Assembly: GCA_016124235.1 (NCBI GenBank)
Contig: WGOC01000029.1
Location: 1-64,000, forward strand
Source: a bacterium
GTDB taxonomy: Bacteria > Verrucomicrobiota > Verrucomicrobiia > Limisphaerales > RI-55
DNA: 64,000 nucleotides
Direction of reading: 5' to 3'
Made by a program: the position numbers and the translations under genes. The notes under the pieces are model-generated. The model was given only the letters and a program-made list of their open reading frames with translations. It was not told the DNA's origin and did no database searches. Shown piece by piece: positions 18,847-28,025 of this stretch; the first letter of the stretch is position 1; each line of letters starts with the position of its first letter.

Positions 18847-19538
18847 ATCTCGATGTAATCACTCTTGCAACCAACGAATCAGCCATTGGCTACAAAAAGC
18901 TTTTGGAAAGCGCCTGTCGCTGCGGAATCAAGATTACCAACATTTGGGACGGAAAACCTTGGCGAGGTCTTGCGGCGAAGCCCCGATTGATCAAGCGGTA
19001 TCTCGAAGATCGACCAAGCGGCGAAGAACTCATTCTCTTCGTTGATGGCGTGGATGTGGTCTTCAACCACCGTCCGCGCTCCCTCGTTGATTTGTATGTT
19101 GAACAAGGGTTCAAGATATTATTTAGCGCGGAAAAAAACTGCTACCCACGAGCCGACTGGAAGGACAGATTTTCTACTGCTTTGGGTGATTTTCGGTTTC
19201 TTAATTCGGGATGCATTATGGGGCCTGCGTCCGACTTACTAGAAATGCTTAATGAAATCAAAGCTCACGAGATTCTAGATGACTACCGACGACATGACGG
19301 CGAATGGCAATCTTTCATCGATCAGGAGTTTTTTTCAGAGTACTATTTGAATCATCAGGATATTGTGGGTTTGGATTCATCTTGTCGGATTTGCCTTTCC
19401 CTGTTTCCCGATACGCCAATCACGCTCGAACGCAATCAGGTGAAAAGCTTGGAGTGCCAAACCTTCCCTGCCCTACTTCATGGCAACGGCCCCTCGAAAG
19501 CGGTCCTAGAAAGTGTATGGAAATGGCTTCAACTTTAA
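18843..19538 (+). CDS. PLOD/procollagen galactosyltransferase-like glycosyltransferase
   Basis: ILFVDGVDVVFNHRPRSLVDLY..ILFSAEKNCYPRADW..FRFLNSGCIMGPASDLLEML..DQEFFSEYYL. Confidence 0.8.
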   Translation: MNLDVITLATNESAIGYKKLLESACRCGIKITNIWDGKPWRGLAAKPRLIKRYLEDRPSGEELILFVDGVDVVFNHRPRSLVDLYVEQGFKILFSAEKNCYPRADWKDRFSTALGDFRFLNSGCIMGPASDLLEMLNEIKAHEILDDYRRHDGEWQSFIDQEFFSEYYLNHQDIVGLDSSCRICLSLFPDTPITLERNQVKSLECQTFPALLHGNGPSKAVLESVWKWLQL

Positions 19539-19552
19539 GATTGCACCGCGAG

Positions 19553-20236
19553 ATGAATCACGAACTCTGCATACTCTTTCTGCATCATCGCAACGATGAG
19601 CTAAGCCGGTTTCACTACAGCCTCTTTGAGAGCAATAATGACGGCGTACCGATAGTCCCCTTAACTTTTGGCAGTGGGCTTCCAGATGCCGTAAAAGTAG
19701 GTCGATGGCACTGGCCGGTGCATGACGAATGGTACTCGAACGACGTGATGATATATTCGTGGTTCGAGCAAAAGCAGCTGGCAGCTAGTCGATATGCCAT
19801 ATTCGATTACGACACGTTGTGTCTGCAGTCAGTTCGAGAGTTCTACTCGGAGGTTTGGGACTCGGATGTGGCCTGCGCAACGCCGATAACTTGCCAAGAT
19901 TCTGGTTGGTATTGGTTCGAACCCCAATTTGGAGCTAGCCGGGAACTCTTCGGAAATCAACTTGCAGGAATGACGCCTGCATCAGGGTCCTTTTTTTCAC
20001 ACGAGGCTTTGGCCGCGATGGTTAATTTGGCCAAACACAAGCTATACGCGCCCTTGTTTTGCGAATGTCGATTGGGCACCCTCGCTTCAACCGCCGGCTT
20101 TTCAATACGGCGAATACGGGACGACGCGGCAAGTTATGTTACCTGGAACGATGTCAGTCCGACGCATCGCGGCATTTGGCACCCTGTGAAAAGGATATTG
20201 CCAATGGAACCGAATTGCGAAGAACGTCACAATTAG
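19553..20236 (+). CDS. glycosyltransferase-like protein
   Basis: YAIFDYDTLCLQSVREFYSEVWDSDVACATPI; start could be 19517 (overlap) or 19553. Confidence 0.6.
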   Translation: MNHELCILFLHHRNDELSRFHYSLFESNNDGVPIVPLTFGSGLPDAVKVGRWHWPVHDEWYSNDVMIYSWFEQKQLAASRYAIFDYDTLCLQSVREFYSEVWDSDVACATPITCQDSGWYWFEPQFGASRELFGNQLAGMTPASGSFFSHEALAAMVNLAKHKLYAPLFCECRLGTLASTAGFSIRRIRDDAASYVTWNDVSPTHRGIWHPVKRILPMEPNCEERHN

Positions 20237-20247
20237 CTCTACAGACT

Positions 20248-21591
20248 ATGTCACACGAGCTGGTAGGCAAATCGCCTTACTTCGACTGGGTTCGCTCAGC
20301 TAGCGTTGTGATCGAGACGCTACTTCTCATTCGTCCAATAGAGTCAGCCGTCGACTTTGGCTGCAATTGCGGTCCTTGGCTTAGAGCGCTGATTGACCAG
20401 GGGGTAGACGATGTCATGGGCATAGACATCGCCGACCCAGGCGATAGCCTTCTCTTTCCACGCGAACGATTTCGCCAACACGACCTGACCAAACCGCTAG
20501 ACCTCGGTCGTCGCTTTGATCTTTCTATTGGATTGGAAACCGTGGAAGAACTCGAGGCAGGCGAGAGCACAGAGGAATACCTTGATACTTTGGCACATCA
20601 CAGTGATCTCATTCTGTTTTCAGCAGCAACTCCGGGACAAGGTGGCCACCTACATATCAATGAAAGACCACACTTCTACTGGCATGCGCAGTTGGCAATG
20701 CGGGGATATACCAGACTGGATGTAATTAGGCCCGTCATCTCAGGAGATCTAAGAGTAGCAGAATGGTACCGGAAGAACCTTTTTCTTTATGCGCGTACCG
20801 AAAATGCCAAGGGTGGCGGAATCGCATCATCGCGAACAAGTGTAACATCCACCATCAAGTTCGACCAATTATCGTCTACCCGTGGAATTAGCTGCAAACC
20901 AACCTCTCATCGAATTCTCGCATTAATTCCAGGAATGATACTCGCACGGAATCACGTGGAGATGATACATCTGCAATCTTACATTCTAGAGAGACTACGT
21001 TTGTCGCTTGAGGATTGTGAACTATTCACATCGCTCATTTGCGACCATATTTCAGCCGAATTGCAGAATGAAATTGCAGCAATCGGTGAAAGGTTCAATT
21101 ACTTCGAAGTATTGAATGATCTCAAACGCTGGCAATGGGGCATCCGAAATCCGACAACTCGTGGCATACAGCTGTGCCGAGAGTTTAATTGTACCCATTT
21201 GCTTAGGATTATCCAAGATACCTTTATATTAGAACCAAATGCATTCGCTGCAGATATGCTAGGCGTATTGGATAGGCAAGTGATCGCAGGATCAATTCAT
21301 AGCTGGCAGACGTCAGCTCATTTTCGTTACTGCGATGAGATGGGATTAGAAAGGCAAAATCCTCTCCGCTACGTGCACGGTGCGCTGATATTGGCGCCTC
21401 GAAGTCTTTGGGAACAGTTCTATTTGACACTTCCGAACTCAGTAAATCACTTCTTTGACGACTGCCTTTTTACCCAGGCTCATCTTCAAAGTGAGGGCGA
21501 AATTGCCGGATTGTCAGAGTCCACATGGAAACACCTGCATGGTATCGACTGCGAGCAGTGCGCGAAACTTAAGTCAGGAATCTTAGCCTAG
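20248..21591 (+). CDS. bifunctional-looking protein: N-terminal methyltransferase plus C-terminal glycosyltransferase-like region
   Basis: AVDFGCNCGPWLRALIDQGVDDVMGIDIADP..; C-terminal region RILALIPGMILARNHVEMIHLQSYILERLR.. Confidence 0.65.
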   Translation: MSHELVGKSPYFDWVRSASVVIETLLLIRPIESAVDFGCNCGPWLRALIDQGVDDVMGIDIADPGDSLLFPRERFRQHDLTKPLDLGRRFDLSIGLETVEELEAGESTEEYLDTLAHHSDLILFSAATPGQGGHLHINERPHFYWHAQLAMRGYTRLDVIRPVISGDLRVAEWYRKNLFLYARTENAKGGGIASSRTSVTSTIKFDQLSSTRGISCKPTSHRILALIPGMILARNHVEMIHLQSYILERLRLSLEDCELFTSLICDHISAELQNEIAAIGERFNYFEVLNDLKRWQWGIRNPTTRGIQLCREFNCTHLLRIIQDTFILEPNAFAADMLGVLDRQVIAGSIHSWQTSAHFRYCDEMGLERQNPLRYVHGALILAPRSLWEQFYLTLPNSVNHFFDDCLFTQAHLQSEGEIAGLSESTWKHLHGIDCEQCAKLKSGILA

Positions 21592-21614
21592 CAGGCCGTT
21601 GAAAAAGCCCAGTT

Positions 21615-22274
21615 TTGACTGGAGCTTGGGCTGGAGCAGATTCTGGTTTGCTCTCGGGCGCGTGGAGGGACAGCAGTTTTGGCGGTGTTTTCGTTCCTCG
21701 TGCGCTCCGGTTCGGCGTTTTCACCGCCTCCGTGGCCACGCGCAGTTTTTCGGGCGTACGCAGAACCCAGGTTCAATCATACCCGGCAAGTTTGTACAAG
21801 GCCAAAACGGCCCAGTTTCTATCCGGAAATCTCTTTTGGCATTCGCTCTATCGCCACGGAACGCTTTCTCTTTACGCCGCATTGGACACGCGCAGTGGGG
21901 AGGTGCTGGGCAAGACCGCTTCGCGTCATACCAGCGGGGAGTTTGTCGCCTTTCTGGAGGAATTGGTGGCCACCCAACCCAAAGGAAGAGAAATCCACGT
22001 GATCGTTGACAACCTTTCGGCGCACAAAACCAAGCGTGTTCAAGAGTTTCTTGAAGAACATCGGAAGTTCCAAATTCACTACACGCCGACCTACTCATCA
22101 TGGCTCAATCAGGTGGAGATCTGGTTCTCCAAGATCCAACGCGATGTCATCGCCCGGGGCATTTTCAAATCCAAGGCCGACCTGAGCAGAAAGATCATGA
22201 AATACATTCGTCATCACAACAAAACGGCTCAACCCTTCAAGTGGACCTACCGCAATACCAAGAATAGACTTTGA
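21615..22274 (+). mobile_element. IS630-family-like transposase remnant (DDE domain, N-terminus missing)
   Basis: VIVDNLSAHKTKRVQEFLEEH..IHYTPTYSSWLNQVEIWFSKIQRD..PFKWTYRNTKNRL; no HTH N-terminus. Confidence 0.8.
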
Positions 22275-22520
22275 TCCCATGTGTTCAGTTTCTTGTGAAT
22301 CACTGCACTAGCGGCCGCGCCGGCCGCCGGCAGCTTTATCCCGGTCGTGGAATCACCGCCGCAGTTCTGCGTTATGGGGGGAGGGGAACCGGCAATCCAT
22401 GACCGGGCTCTTTAACAACTCAACAAATCATCCGCAGCTTTTCCAGTTCGCCGCGCTAATTCCCTGATCACGAACCACTTCCCAACGCAGGAGAGGCGTT
22501 CCGCCTGTCTCCGCTTCGCG

Positions 22521-22823
22521 TCACGCCACCGCCAGCACTTTCACTTCCTTCTCCAGTTGCTTGCCGAAGCGGTCGCGTTCCTGTTCCAGGTCATATTGCG
22601 ATTGCAGGTTCAGCCAGAATTGCGCCGACATCTGAAAATAGCGGCCCAGCCGCAGCGCCGTGTCCGCCGTGACGGACCTTTGGCCCTTCACGATCTCGTT
22701 GATCCGCCGCGGCGGCACGCCGATATCCGTGGCCACCCGGTATTGGCTCAGGCCCAGTGGCTTCAGGAAATCCTCCAGCAGGATTTCCCCGGGAGTGATG
22801 TTTGCCAGTTGTTTGCTCTTCAT
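22521..22823 (-). CDS. higA: HigA-family antitoxin
   Basis: ITPGEILLEDFLKPLGLSQYRVATDIGVPPRRINEIVKGQRSVTADTALRLGRYF. Confidence 0.9.
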   Translation of the reverse strand: MKSKQLANITPGEILLEDFLKPLGLSQYRVATDIGVPPRRINEIVKGQRSVTADTALRLGRYFQMSAQFWLNLQSQYDLEQERDRFGKQLEKEVKVLAVA

Positions 22824-22831
22824 ACGCGTTC

Positions 22832-23113
22832 TCAGTGATAGTCCACAATCTCAGCGCCGTGCGCGTCCGACCCCTACCAGCGGAAACAGATCCGCCATTG
22901 GTCATTCACCCGGATGCTGTGCTGGCCCTTGCGGCCGCCCTTCAGTGCCTCCAACCGGTTGCCCGGCGGCACTCTCAGATCCAGCAAGCTCACCGCGGCA
23001 TGCAGTTGCAGCAACTTCCGCCGTGCCACCCGTTGAATGTCCGGCGGAAAACGGCGGGACATCTGCCCGTGGAAAATCTTTTCCGTCTCCGCGCACGCAA
23101 AGTCATGAATCAT
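22832..23113 (-). pseudogene. higB: HigB-family toxin with in-frame amber stop after codon 79
   Basis: MIHDFACAETEKIFHGQMSRRFPPDIQRVARRKLLQLHAA..HSIRVNDQWRICFRW-TAG-GSDAHGAEIVDYH; track ORF stops at 22874. Confidence 0.85.
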
Positions 23114-23125
23114 GCGTGATCAGAC

Positions 23126-23144
23126 CATAACGCTTGGCGTTATG
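23126..23144. promoter_or_regulatory. candidate HigBA operator
   Basis: perfect inverted repeat CATAACGC-TTG-GCGTTATG 13 bp upstream of higB. Confidence 0.65.
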
Positions 23145-23230
23145 AGTGTCAACACCCACCTAAGCGGAGGTGCGACCTTGAGCGCCCCGAAAGTCGCCCC
23201 CTTGCCTTGATGGGTGGACTGCCTGGCATC

Positions 23231-23248
23231 TTGTGTGTGACGCACACC
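23231..23248. promoter_or_regulatory. palindrome-like site TTGTGTGTGACGCACACC upstream of virB5-like gene
   Basis: 16/18 identical to 8076-8093. Confidence 0.5.
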
Positions 23249-23337
23249 TTCAGGCCTTCCTTGGTTGTAAATCTCTCCGCGTGATCGGCGGCGTGTCGCC
23301 GCCGGTTCCAGACCGCAACTCAACGAAAGGCATGATC

Positions 23338-24138
23338 ATGAATAAGCTTCTCAGCCTCATCCTGGTGACGCTCGGCGTCACCGTGTCCGCCCGCGCGCAG
23401 TGGGTGGTGTTCGATCCCACCATGAACGTCCAGTCGATTCTCAACACAGCCCAGGAGATCGCCAAGTATGTCGAGATGATCGAAAACCAAGTCCAACAGA
23501 TCCAAACGCTGACCGACCAGCTCAACGAGTTCAAACACTACGAGGATTTGTTCGGCAATCCGGGCAGCGTCTCGCTCGCCACCGCGCAGCCCCTGATCAA
23601 CGACCTGCAAAAGTCAGAACTCGGGCAAACGCTCACCACGATTGAGGGCTCGGTCAATGCGGGACAGGCCATGACCTACGACGCCGGTGGATTGTTTCAA
23701 AAGGTCGGCACCGCGTTCAACACACCGGGCGGGACAACCGTAAACCGGCCGGAAACGCCTTATCTGCCCGTCGCCGCCGTCCAGAAGACCACGGACAACT
23801 TCCTGTCTGTCTCCACCGACGCGACGGCGCGGCGTATTGCCTTGAAGGAACAAATCGCGCGGACGACCGAGGCACTGAAGAACGCGTCAACGGACGCGGA
23901 GGTCCAGAAGCTGACCGGCGTGCTCATCGGTCTCTCCTCCGCCCTCAACAACACGGACTACGAAATCAACCAGGCGACGTCCTCGGCCCTCGTTCAGGAC
24001 ATCGCCAATCGGAACGACACCCAACGCCAGATCGAGGCGAAGAAGGAAGAGCAGCACGCGGAGTTCACCGAAGCGGTCCAGAAATACGGGCAGACCTTCC
24101 GGCTCATGACCGCGCCCACGTCGTTCCCGACTCCGTAG
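23338..24138 (+). CDS. TrbJ/VirB5-like conjugal transfer protein
   Basis: signal peptide ARAQWVVFDPTMNVQSILNTAQEIAKYVEMIENQVQQIQTLTDQL; P-type DNA transfer VirB5/TrbJ style. Confidence 0.8.
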   Translation: MNKLLSLILVTLGVTVSARAQWVVFDPTMNVQSILNTAQEIAKYVEMIENQVQQIQTLTDQLNEFKHYEDLFGNPGSVSLATAQPLINDLQKSELGQTLTTIEGSVNAGQAMTYDAGGLFQKVGTAFNTPGGTTVNRPETPYLPVAAVQKTTDNFLSVSTDATARRIALKEQIARTTEALKNASTDAEVQKLTGVLIGLSSALNNTDYEINQATSSALVQDIANRNDTQRQIEAKKEEQHAEFTEAVQKYGQTFRLMTAPTSFPTP

Positions 24139-24172
24139 CAACCGCCAACGCAACTTCAGATCATCCCGACGC

Positions 24173-25240
24173 ATGGCCACCTTTGAACAGCTCTTCCCGA
24201 CGTTCCTGCAAAAGTGCGCCGAACTGCACGACCTGCTGCGCATCGTCGCGTTCATGTTTTTCATCGTCGGGACGATCCTGCTGGTCCTGCACGGGTTCAA
24301 CGGCAAAACACTGATGCTCCATTTCGTCCGGTTGATCGTCCTGACGGCGTTGCTGGTCTTTCTGCCTGCATGGGGCAATGAGGCCCAGCAGCTCCTGCAA
24401 ACGTCGATCCTCGACGGGCTGGGCGTCGATCCGTCAAACGTGCAGGACCAGTACAACCAACTGCTGGTCATCAAACGCGACACCGGGACGGGTCATTCCT
24501 GGTGGGATCTGCTGGGTGACTTGCAGGCCTTTACCACGGAACACCTGATCAGCGGCATCCTCTGGCTGGTCGGGCAGTTCGCCTCGCTGTTGCTGTTCTG
24601 GGCCTATATCATCCAGAAGTTCATTCTGTTCAGCGCCTACGCGCTGTCGCCGTTGCTCATCGGGTTCATGGCGATCCGGCCGCTCCGTTCGACCGGTTCC
24701 CGTTACCTGACCCACCTCGCCGGGGTGTTGCTCTGGCCGCTTGGCTGGGCCGTCGCGGCGCTCATCACCCAGGGCATTCTGGATTTCATGACGGACCCGG
24801 CGACGCGGTTCTTCGATCCCACGGCATCGTTCTATTCGTTGCAGGCCACTCTCGGTGTGGGCGTGGTCGCGTTCTGGATCGTGTTCAGCACGATTGCCGC
24901 GCCGCTCGTGATCCAGAAAGTCCTCAGCTACGGGACGCTGGCCGGGAGCCAGCTCATTTCGGGCGCGGTCGGAGGATTTCTTCAGACGGCGGCCACCACG
25001 GCGGGCGCGGCGGCGGTTGCCACCACATCCGGCCTTCCCCTCGTAACCGCCGGCGCGGCCGGGATGGCGGCGATCCTGAGCACCCTCTCGACTGCGCCCG
25101 GACACGGCAGCGCCGGCGCGATCATCATCGCCGGGTCGGGCCTGCCGCCCCGCTCGGCTCGCGGACGACCGGGTGACGACATCACCGGTGACAAGGCGGT
25201 CCGCGAACTCATCGCCAAAGGAAAAGGGAATTACTACTGA
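24173..25240 (+). CDS. TrbL/VirB6-like polytopic membrane protein
   Basis: 355 aa, multiple TM helices, position in operon. Confidence 0.75.
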   Translation: MATFEQLFPTFLQKCAELHDLLRIVAFMFFIVGTILLVLHGFNGKTLMLHFVRLIVLTALLVFLPAWGNEAQQLLQTSILDGLGVDPSNVQDQYNQLLVIKRDTGTGHSWWDLLGDLQAFTTEHLISGILWLVGQFASLLLFWAYIIQKFILFSAYALSPLLIGFMAIRPLRSTGSRYLTHLAGVLLWPLGWAVAALITQGILDFMTDPATRFFDPTASFYSLQATLGVGVVAFWIVFSTIAAPLVIQKVLSYGTLAGSQLISGAVGGFLQTAATTAGAAAVATTSGLPLVTAGAAGMAAILSTLSTAPGHGSAGAIIIAGSGLPPRSARGRPGDDITGDKAVRELIAKGKGNYY

Positions 25241-25245
25241 TCAAT

Positions 25246-25905
25246 ATGGATACCACCAATCTCCGCCAGACACCGACGGGCAAACCCCAGTGCGCCACAG
25301 CGCGAAAGGCCTTCGATCCGACGCAATTGTTCGCCCAGCGCGATCGCCTGCCGTGGTTCTGGTTCTTCGTGGCCGTCGCGGTGTCGGTGTTGGCCGCACT
25401 CGACCGTTACCATCTCATCGAGCGTTTCAAGGAACGCGAACGGGTTGTCATCATCGATCCGGCCCAGACTTATTATGTCAGCCCGCTTCTCCAATTTCAG
25501 GAGGCGAAGGAACTGCACTTGCAGCAGGCGGAACTGGCTGCGGTCGCCTTCCTGGAACGCAATCCGAGGGATTTTGATCACCCCGATCTGTTGAAACAGA
25601 TGTTCCTCAAATCAGCGCTGCAAAAGGCCCGGGACCAGCATGCCCGCGAGGCGGTTGAGTTCCGGGCCAAACAACTGCGGCAAAAGCCGGAGATCGCGAA
25701 GATCGACATCCTAGCGACGCGCGAGAACGAGGTGCTGGCGACGGTGTCGGGCCAGGTGATCCGCACCGGCATTTTTCAAGCGAAGGCATTCAACGAAGCG
25801 TTCAACTTCAAATTGAGCCTCCGCCTCATCCGCAACCCCAACATGGCCGCCAACGGACGGTTCCCGACGGCGGTCGGCGACTTCAAATATGAAATCATCC
25901 CTTAA
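25246..25905 (+). CDS. TrbF/VirB8-like protein
   Basis: single N-terminal TM, 219 aa, operon position. Confidence 0.65.
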   Translation: MDTTNLRQTPTGKPQCATARKAFDPTQLFAQRDRLPWFWFFVAVAVSVLAALDRYHLIERFKERERVVIIDPAQTYYVSPLLQFQEAKELHLQQAELAAVAFLERNPRDFDHPDLLKQMFLKSALQKARDQHAREAVEFRAKQLRQKPEIAKIDILATRENEVLATVSGQVIRTGIFQAKAFNEAFNFKLSLRLIRNPNMAANGRFPTAVGDFKYEIIP

Positions 25906-26914
25906 CCTGTTCATCCTGTTGACCGCGAGCGTCGCGCTGGCGGAACCACCCGACGTAATCCAGCGCGTGACGCTCGATGAGCGCACGGTTGTCACCGTGC
26001 CCGTCGCGACCAATCGCGTCACCACGATCAGCTTCCCCGGACCCATCGCGGCGATTGATGCCGTGGGAGTGACGGCGGATGGAAAGACGCCCGGTCAGTT
26101 CCAATTGGCGCATACGAAGGGGTCAGCGTTTGTTTCCATCCGGGCATTGACTGCGAAGGCGGCGACCAATCTGAACATCCGCTGGAACAAGCACACGTAC
26201 GTCTTCGATTTGGTTGAGGACGATGTGCCGGTGCTCGCGCTGAACCTCGAAGAGCGGGTGATATCGGAAGCGGTGTTACCCGCTCCCCATGTAGCACCGA
26301 CGGACCTGCTGGCGTTGCTCGACAAGGCGAAGGCGTTTCCGTTGTTAAAACAGCAACATCCCGACGCCGTGGCCGGTGCTGAAGCGCGGACCTTTGGCGA
26401 TCAGCCGCAGGTCACTGATTTCAACGACTACGAAATCCGTATCGAGGAGGTGTTCCGGTTCAACCGGGAGGACACGCTCGTCTTTCACGTCACTCTCCGG
26501 AACAAATCGGAACGGGGGATTCGTTATCTGCCGGAGAGCTTCTGTGTGCGCGTGGGCAACCGGCTTTATTACCAGTCGATCAGCGACGCGCCCGGACTTC
26601 TCCCGCCGCATGCCGCGAGCACGGTTTACTTTGCGATCACCGGCACGCCCGACGGCGGGCGCAACGAACTGTCGCTCAAGAACGAGTTCAATGTGCTGGT
26701 GAGCCGGTTGCCTTCGTTTCCGGAAACGCCGGCCACGACGGCAGCCATTCAACCGCCGCCATCGCCACCGACCCGGCCCCCTGAACTGACTCCCGAGCTT
26801 GAATCACGGGCACGGGCAGCGCTTCACCGCGCCATCGAAGAATCAGAGAAGCCGTCCACAGGGTCGTCTCCTTCGTCCACCAACGCGTCCGACGCCAACT
26901 CCGTCCACCCATGA
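25889..26914 (+). CDS. TrbG/VirB9-like protein
   Basis: signal peptide; KAATNLNIRWNKHTYVFDLVEDD; operon position. Confidence 0.65.
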   Translation: MKSSLNLFILLTASVALAEPPDVIQRVTLDERTVVTVPVATNRVTTISFPGPIAAIDAVGVTADGKTPGQFQLAHTKGSAFVSIRALTAKAATNLNIRWNKHTYVFDLVEDDVPVLALNLEERVISEAVLPAPHVAPTDLLALLDKAKAFPLLKQQHPDAVAGAEARTFGDQPQVTDFNDYEIRIEEVFRFNREDTLVFHVTLRNKSERGIRYLPESFCVRVGNRLYYQSISDAPGLLPPHAASTVYFAITGTPDGGRNELSLKNEFNVLVSRLPSFPETPATTAAIQPPPSPPTRPPELTPELESRARAALHRAIEESEKPSTGSSPSSTNASDANSVHP

Positions 26915-28023
26915 AACCGCGCGATTTTCTAAACTTCTTCAAAACACCGAGCGGCCGGTTGCTATTGTTCGCAGGAATCTTCGGCGGGGGGCTGGTCGTT
27001 TTCAGCACGCTGCGCGGCCGTTCCGGTGGTGAGGACATTCAGGTCACACCCGCCGGAACAAACCCGACCGACAAACCGCAGACGGTGCAGTCGCTGGTGC
27101 GCCCGATGCAACCGTTTGATCCACCACCTCCCAAACCGGAGCCGAAACCGGCGGTGGTAAGATCCACGGCTCAGCCGACGGCCGCTGTTGAGTCTCCCAA
27201 GCGGGAACCAGCCGTCGTGGCTTTGGCCCCCATCAGCTTGTTTGTCGATGCCACTGCTGGCGTTCCCGAACCGAAAGCACCTGGTTCAATCTACGCGCCT
27301 TTCGGCCGGTTGATCCCCTGCGAGACCGTCATCACCGTCGATTCGTCGTCGATCCAGACGCCCATCATTGGTCTGGTGACGGAAAATATTTATCACGCGG
27401 GCAAACTGGTCATCCCGGCGGGCACCGAGGTCCACGGCACCGCGCAGACCGATCGCAATCGCGAACGCATCGCCGCCGGTGGCAGCTGGACATTCGTCTG
27501 GCAGAGCGGTGAGGAACTCAAGTTGAAGGCCGTCGCTCTCGACCGGGAATTTGCCGGCGACCAGGAAGGCTGGGGCATCACCGACGGCAGCGCCGGACTG
27601 CGGGGGCGCATCATCAAGTCCGACAACCTGGCGGAGATCAAACTCTTCGCGGCCACGTTCCTCTCCGGCGCGGCGAGTGCATTGACCGAGAAACAACAAA
27701 CCCTCTTCGGATCGCTCGATAGCCGCTCGCTCAACAATGCCCCGTTCAAGGGCGCCCAGGACGTGCTCGCGACATACGCGCAACGGATCTACGACGCGAT
27801 CCAGAAGGACGGATTCTATGTCCGGGTGCCCAGCGGCAAGCAGTTTTACCTCTACGTCCTCCAGACCATCGACCGCAGCGACGCGACCATCGGTGGTTCG
27901 CTAAAACCGTTCGTCAATGAGGACAAGGACGGCGCGCCAGCTTCACCTCCCCTTGCCGCATCCGGTGCGGGTCATACACCCATCCCGGACGCGACCAAAG
28001 CAAACTCAACCCCGATGTTTTGA
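26911..28023 (+). CDS. TrbI/VirB10-like protein
   Basis: N-terminal TM, Pro-rich linker, GRLIPCETVITVDSSSIQTPIIGLVTENIYHAGKLVIPAGTEVHGTAQTDRNRERI. Confidence 0.85.
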   Translation: MKPRDFLNFFKTPSGRLLLFAGIFGGGLVVFSTLRGRSGGEDIQVTPAGTNPTDKPQTVQSLVRPMQPFDPPPPKPEPKPAVVRSTAQPTAAVESPKREPAVVALAPISLFVDATAGVPEPKAPGSIYAPFGRLIPCETVITVDSSSIQTPIIGLVTENIYHAGKLVIPAGTEVHGTAQTDRNRERIAAGGSWTFVWQSGEELKLKAVALDREFAGDQEGWGITDGSAGLRGRIIKSDNLAEIKLFAATFLSGAASALTEKQQTLFGSLDSRSLNNAPFKGAQDVLATYAQRIYDAIQKDGFYVRVPSGKQFYLYVLQTIDRSDATIGGSLKPFVNEDKDGAPASPPLAASGAGHTPIPDATKANSTPMF

Positions 28024-28025
28024 AC

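Noticed and set aside
22311-22327. GCGGCCG-CGC-CGGCCGC hairpin after the IS630 remnant as a terminator
   Set aside because: No U-tract on either side and low specificity in GC-rich DNA; may just be an IS end structure.
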